This document shows positions 61,179 to 64,000 of a stretch of DNA of 64,000 nt, one piece after another. The DNA lies in assembly GCA_012960535.1 (NCBI GenBank), contig DUBB01000050.1:62001-126000 (forward strand), written 5' to 3'. The DNA comes from Gammaproteobacteria bacterium (GTDB taxonomy: Bacteria > Pseudomonadota > Gammaproteobacteria > Pseudomonadales > Azotimanducaceae). Within the stretch, counting starts at the first letter, position 1, and each line of letters starts with the position of its first letter. The notes below the pieces were generated by a model. It ran no database searches. It worked only from the letters and a program-made list of their open reading frames with translations, and had not been told where the DNA came from. The position numbers and the translations under genes are program-made.

Positions 61179-62495
61179 GTGGCTAATCTGGAATTGGATC
61201 AAGAAGCCTCTGCCATGTTGTTTTCGGCGGATATTAAACGTTGGGTTGTTGGGTTTAGCGGTGGTATGGATTCGACGGTGCTGCTCCATCTGTTGGTGAA
61301 TCAAACTGATCGACCGGAGATGCTGGCCCTGTACATAGATCATGGTTTACAGGCGGAATCTGAAACCTGGGCATTGCACTGTGCTGATATCTGCCAACAG
61401 TTTCAAATTCCCTTCGCCACAATTGCTGTGACTGTTGCGGCCTCGGGCAGCAGTGAAACGAATGCCCGAGAAAGTCGATATCAGGCCTTCGAGAATGTCT
61501 TGAATCGGCATGACCTGCTGGTTCTTGGTCATCATCTAGATGATCAGCTGGAAACCACCTTCCTGAATTTGCTGAGAGGCAGTGAAGCTCCGGGCTTAAC
61601 GGGCATTCCACGATCGCGCAGGCTGGGAGATTCAACGGTTTGTCGACCCTTACTGGGGACTGCAAGAGCTACCATTAAAAGCTATGCCCTGGAGCAGAAT
61701 CTTTCCTGGATTGAGGATCCCAGTAACGCGGTTGATCTGGCCGACCGGAACTTCCTTCGTAACAGGGTCCTGCCACTATTGGCCTCCCGGTTTCCTGATA
61801 TAAGCTCAAAAGTGTTAACAGGCCTACACCGAGATGAGCAGGCTCGTCAATTACTCCATCAGATGGCTCACCAGGATCTTCAGAGTCTTCAGGATGACCG
61901 GTCAGGAATTTCCCTACAGGCATTAAAGACGTTGGGTGAAGCCCGGGCGATGAATCTGCTGCGCAGTCAATTATCTGATAAAGGGGTGGCCTTACCTTCG
62001 GGAAAGCATCTTAGGCAGGGCCTGGCAGACATGCAGAGCGCAGAACCTGATAAGTCTCCCCTGATTAATCTCAAAGGTTACCAGTATCGCCGGTTTAAGG
62101 GGCGGATTTACCTGCTTAAGACAGTGGCCATAGTTGATTGGCAACCCTTTGAATGGCCGAAAGATGCTCAGACTTTGGATATAGAGGGCATACGGATAAC
62201 CAGAGACAAGGTGGACACGGGTGGCCTGCCAATGCACCTGGGTACGCCGCAGTTACGATTGAAACAAGCCGGAGAGGTCATTTTAGGCGACCAACACAGG
62301 AAAATTAATGACATTTTAAGAGAAGCATCGGTGCCCTCCTGGATTCGCAGTCGTTTGCCTGTTCTGGTCAGTAAAGATCAGCTGATTGCTATCCCTGCTA
62401 TTCCTGATTGGTCATTCGATCAGCAGATTGCAACGCCCTACGCAGCCGATAAGTCATCTCCGGGCTGGCGTTTCAACGTTTTTTTTCAGGCATAG
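61179..62495 (+). CDS. tilS: tRNA(Ile)-lysidine synthase
   Basis: Converts C34 of the CAU-anticodon tRNA-Ile to lysidine, so it reads AUA. The 438 residues have the PP-loop VGFSGGMDSTVLLHLL, YIDHGLQAESETWA, LGHHLDDQLETTFLNLLRGS and the substrate-binding ED in WIEDPSNAVDLADRNFLRN. Two C-terminal TilS domains follow (from about residue 240 and 355). The start is a GTG 5 bp after dnaE, so expression is probably coupled to it. Confidence 0.94.
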   Translation: MANLELDQEASAMLFSADIKRWVVGFSGGMDSTVLLHLLVNQTDRPEMLALYIDHGLQAESETWALHCADICQQFQIPFATIAVTVAASGSSETNARESRYQAFENVLNRHDLLVLGHHLDDQLETTFLNLLRGSEAPGLTGIPRSRRLGDSTVCRPLLGTARATIKSYALEQNLSWIEDPSNAVDLADRNFLRNRVLPLLASRFPDISSKVLTGLHRDEQARQLLHQMAHQDLQSLQDDRSGISLQALKTLGEARAMNLLRSQLSDKGVALPSGKHLRQGLADMQSAEPDKSPLINLKGYQYRRFKGRIYLLKTVAIVDWQPFEWPKDAQTLDIEGIRITRDKVDTGGLPMHLGTPQLRLKQAGEVILGDQHRKINDILREASVPSWIRSRLPVLVSKDQLIAIPAIPDWSFDQQIATPYAADKSSPGWRFNVFFQA

Positions 62496-62585
62496 GGCGC
62501 TCTCTTTGTTGTTAATTTCATTGAGCGCAAAGCCGATGAGTGTTAACCTTTAAAGCCATCTCGGGTGAAGCCTTTTCATCCTTAA

Positions 62586-64000
<1,415 letters not shown>

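Overview
The window is chromosomal DNA of a gammaproteobacterium. Three things point to the Pseudomonadales/Cellvibrionales side of the class: the map-glnD-dapC-dapD-dapE run divergent from rpsB-tsf-pyrH-frr, the roughly 340-residue Pseudomonas-type DapD, and a gspN-gspC-gspD type II secretion block next to dapE. The genus cannot be named from this alone. I saw no tRNA, rRNA, insertion sequence, phage gene or CRISPR array.

Layout. (1) 1-10.6 kb, minus strand: map, glnD, dapC, dapD and dapE, then a 124-residue unknown, gspN, gspC and the start of gspD, which runs off the left edge. This joins the succinylase branch of diaminopimelate/lysine synthesis and nitrogen-status signalling to type II secretion genes. 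(2) 10.7-23.9 kb, plus strand: the conserved translation/envelope string rpsB-tsf-pyrH-frr-cdsA-dxr-rseP-bamA-skp-lpxD-fabZ-lpxB-rnhB, mostly with ATGA or GTGA overlaps. Two members usually found in this string are absent: uppS (between frr and cdsA) and lpxA (between fabZ and lpxB). (3) 24-47.7 kb, an accessory and metabolic stretch on both strands: a Rid-family protein, a metallo-beta-lactamase hydrolase, asnS, an acyl-CoA ligase, aminopeptidase P, an enoyl-CoA hydratase-like protein, a POT transporter, a sulfatase overlapping an M13 lipoprotein peptidase, msrB, a GFA-domain protein, an Fe-S oxidoreductase, a GPH symporter, a quinone oxidoreductase, an exported unknown with an AT-rich tandem repeat in front of it, a DUF218 protein, and a Baeyer-Villiger-type monooxygenase divergent from an MFS-FAH pair. 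(4) 47.9-54.9 kb: a complete System I cytochrome c maturation operon, ccmABCDEFGHI. (5) 54.9-57.6 kb: a gamma-glutamyltransferase-like gene, a small beta-repeat protein and a 343-bp minisatellite. (6) 57.6-64 kb: dnaE-tilS-pyrG, with pyrG cut by the right edge. The usual accA between dnaE and tilS is absent.

The gene content is mostly ordinary. The points most worth attention are the absence of uppS, lpxA and accA from their usual slots together with a 33-kb block between rnhB and dnaE; a pseudoknot-capable rpsB leader; an S2 protein with a long acidic repeat tail; two variable-looking tandem repeats in front of genes (43.1 kb and 57.1-57.5 kb); a chain of two overlapping mini-ORFs leading into dnaE; a probable 5' frameshift in the GPH symporter; and unusual residues in the PyrG glutaminase site and in the enoyl-CoA hydratase-like protein. 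No clearly new multi-gene system could be shown.
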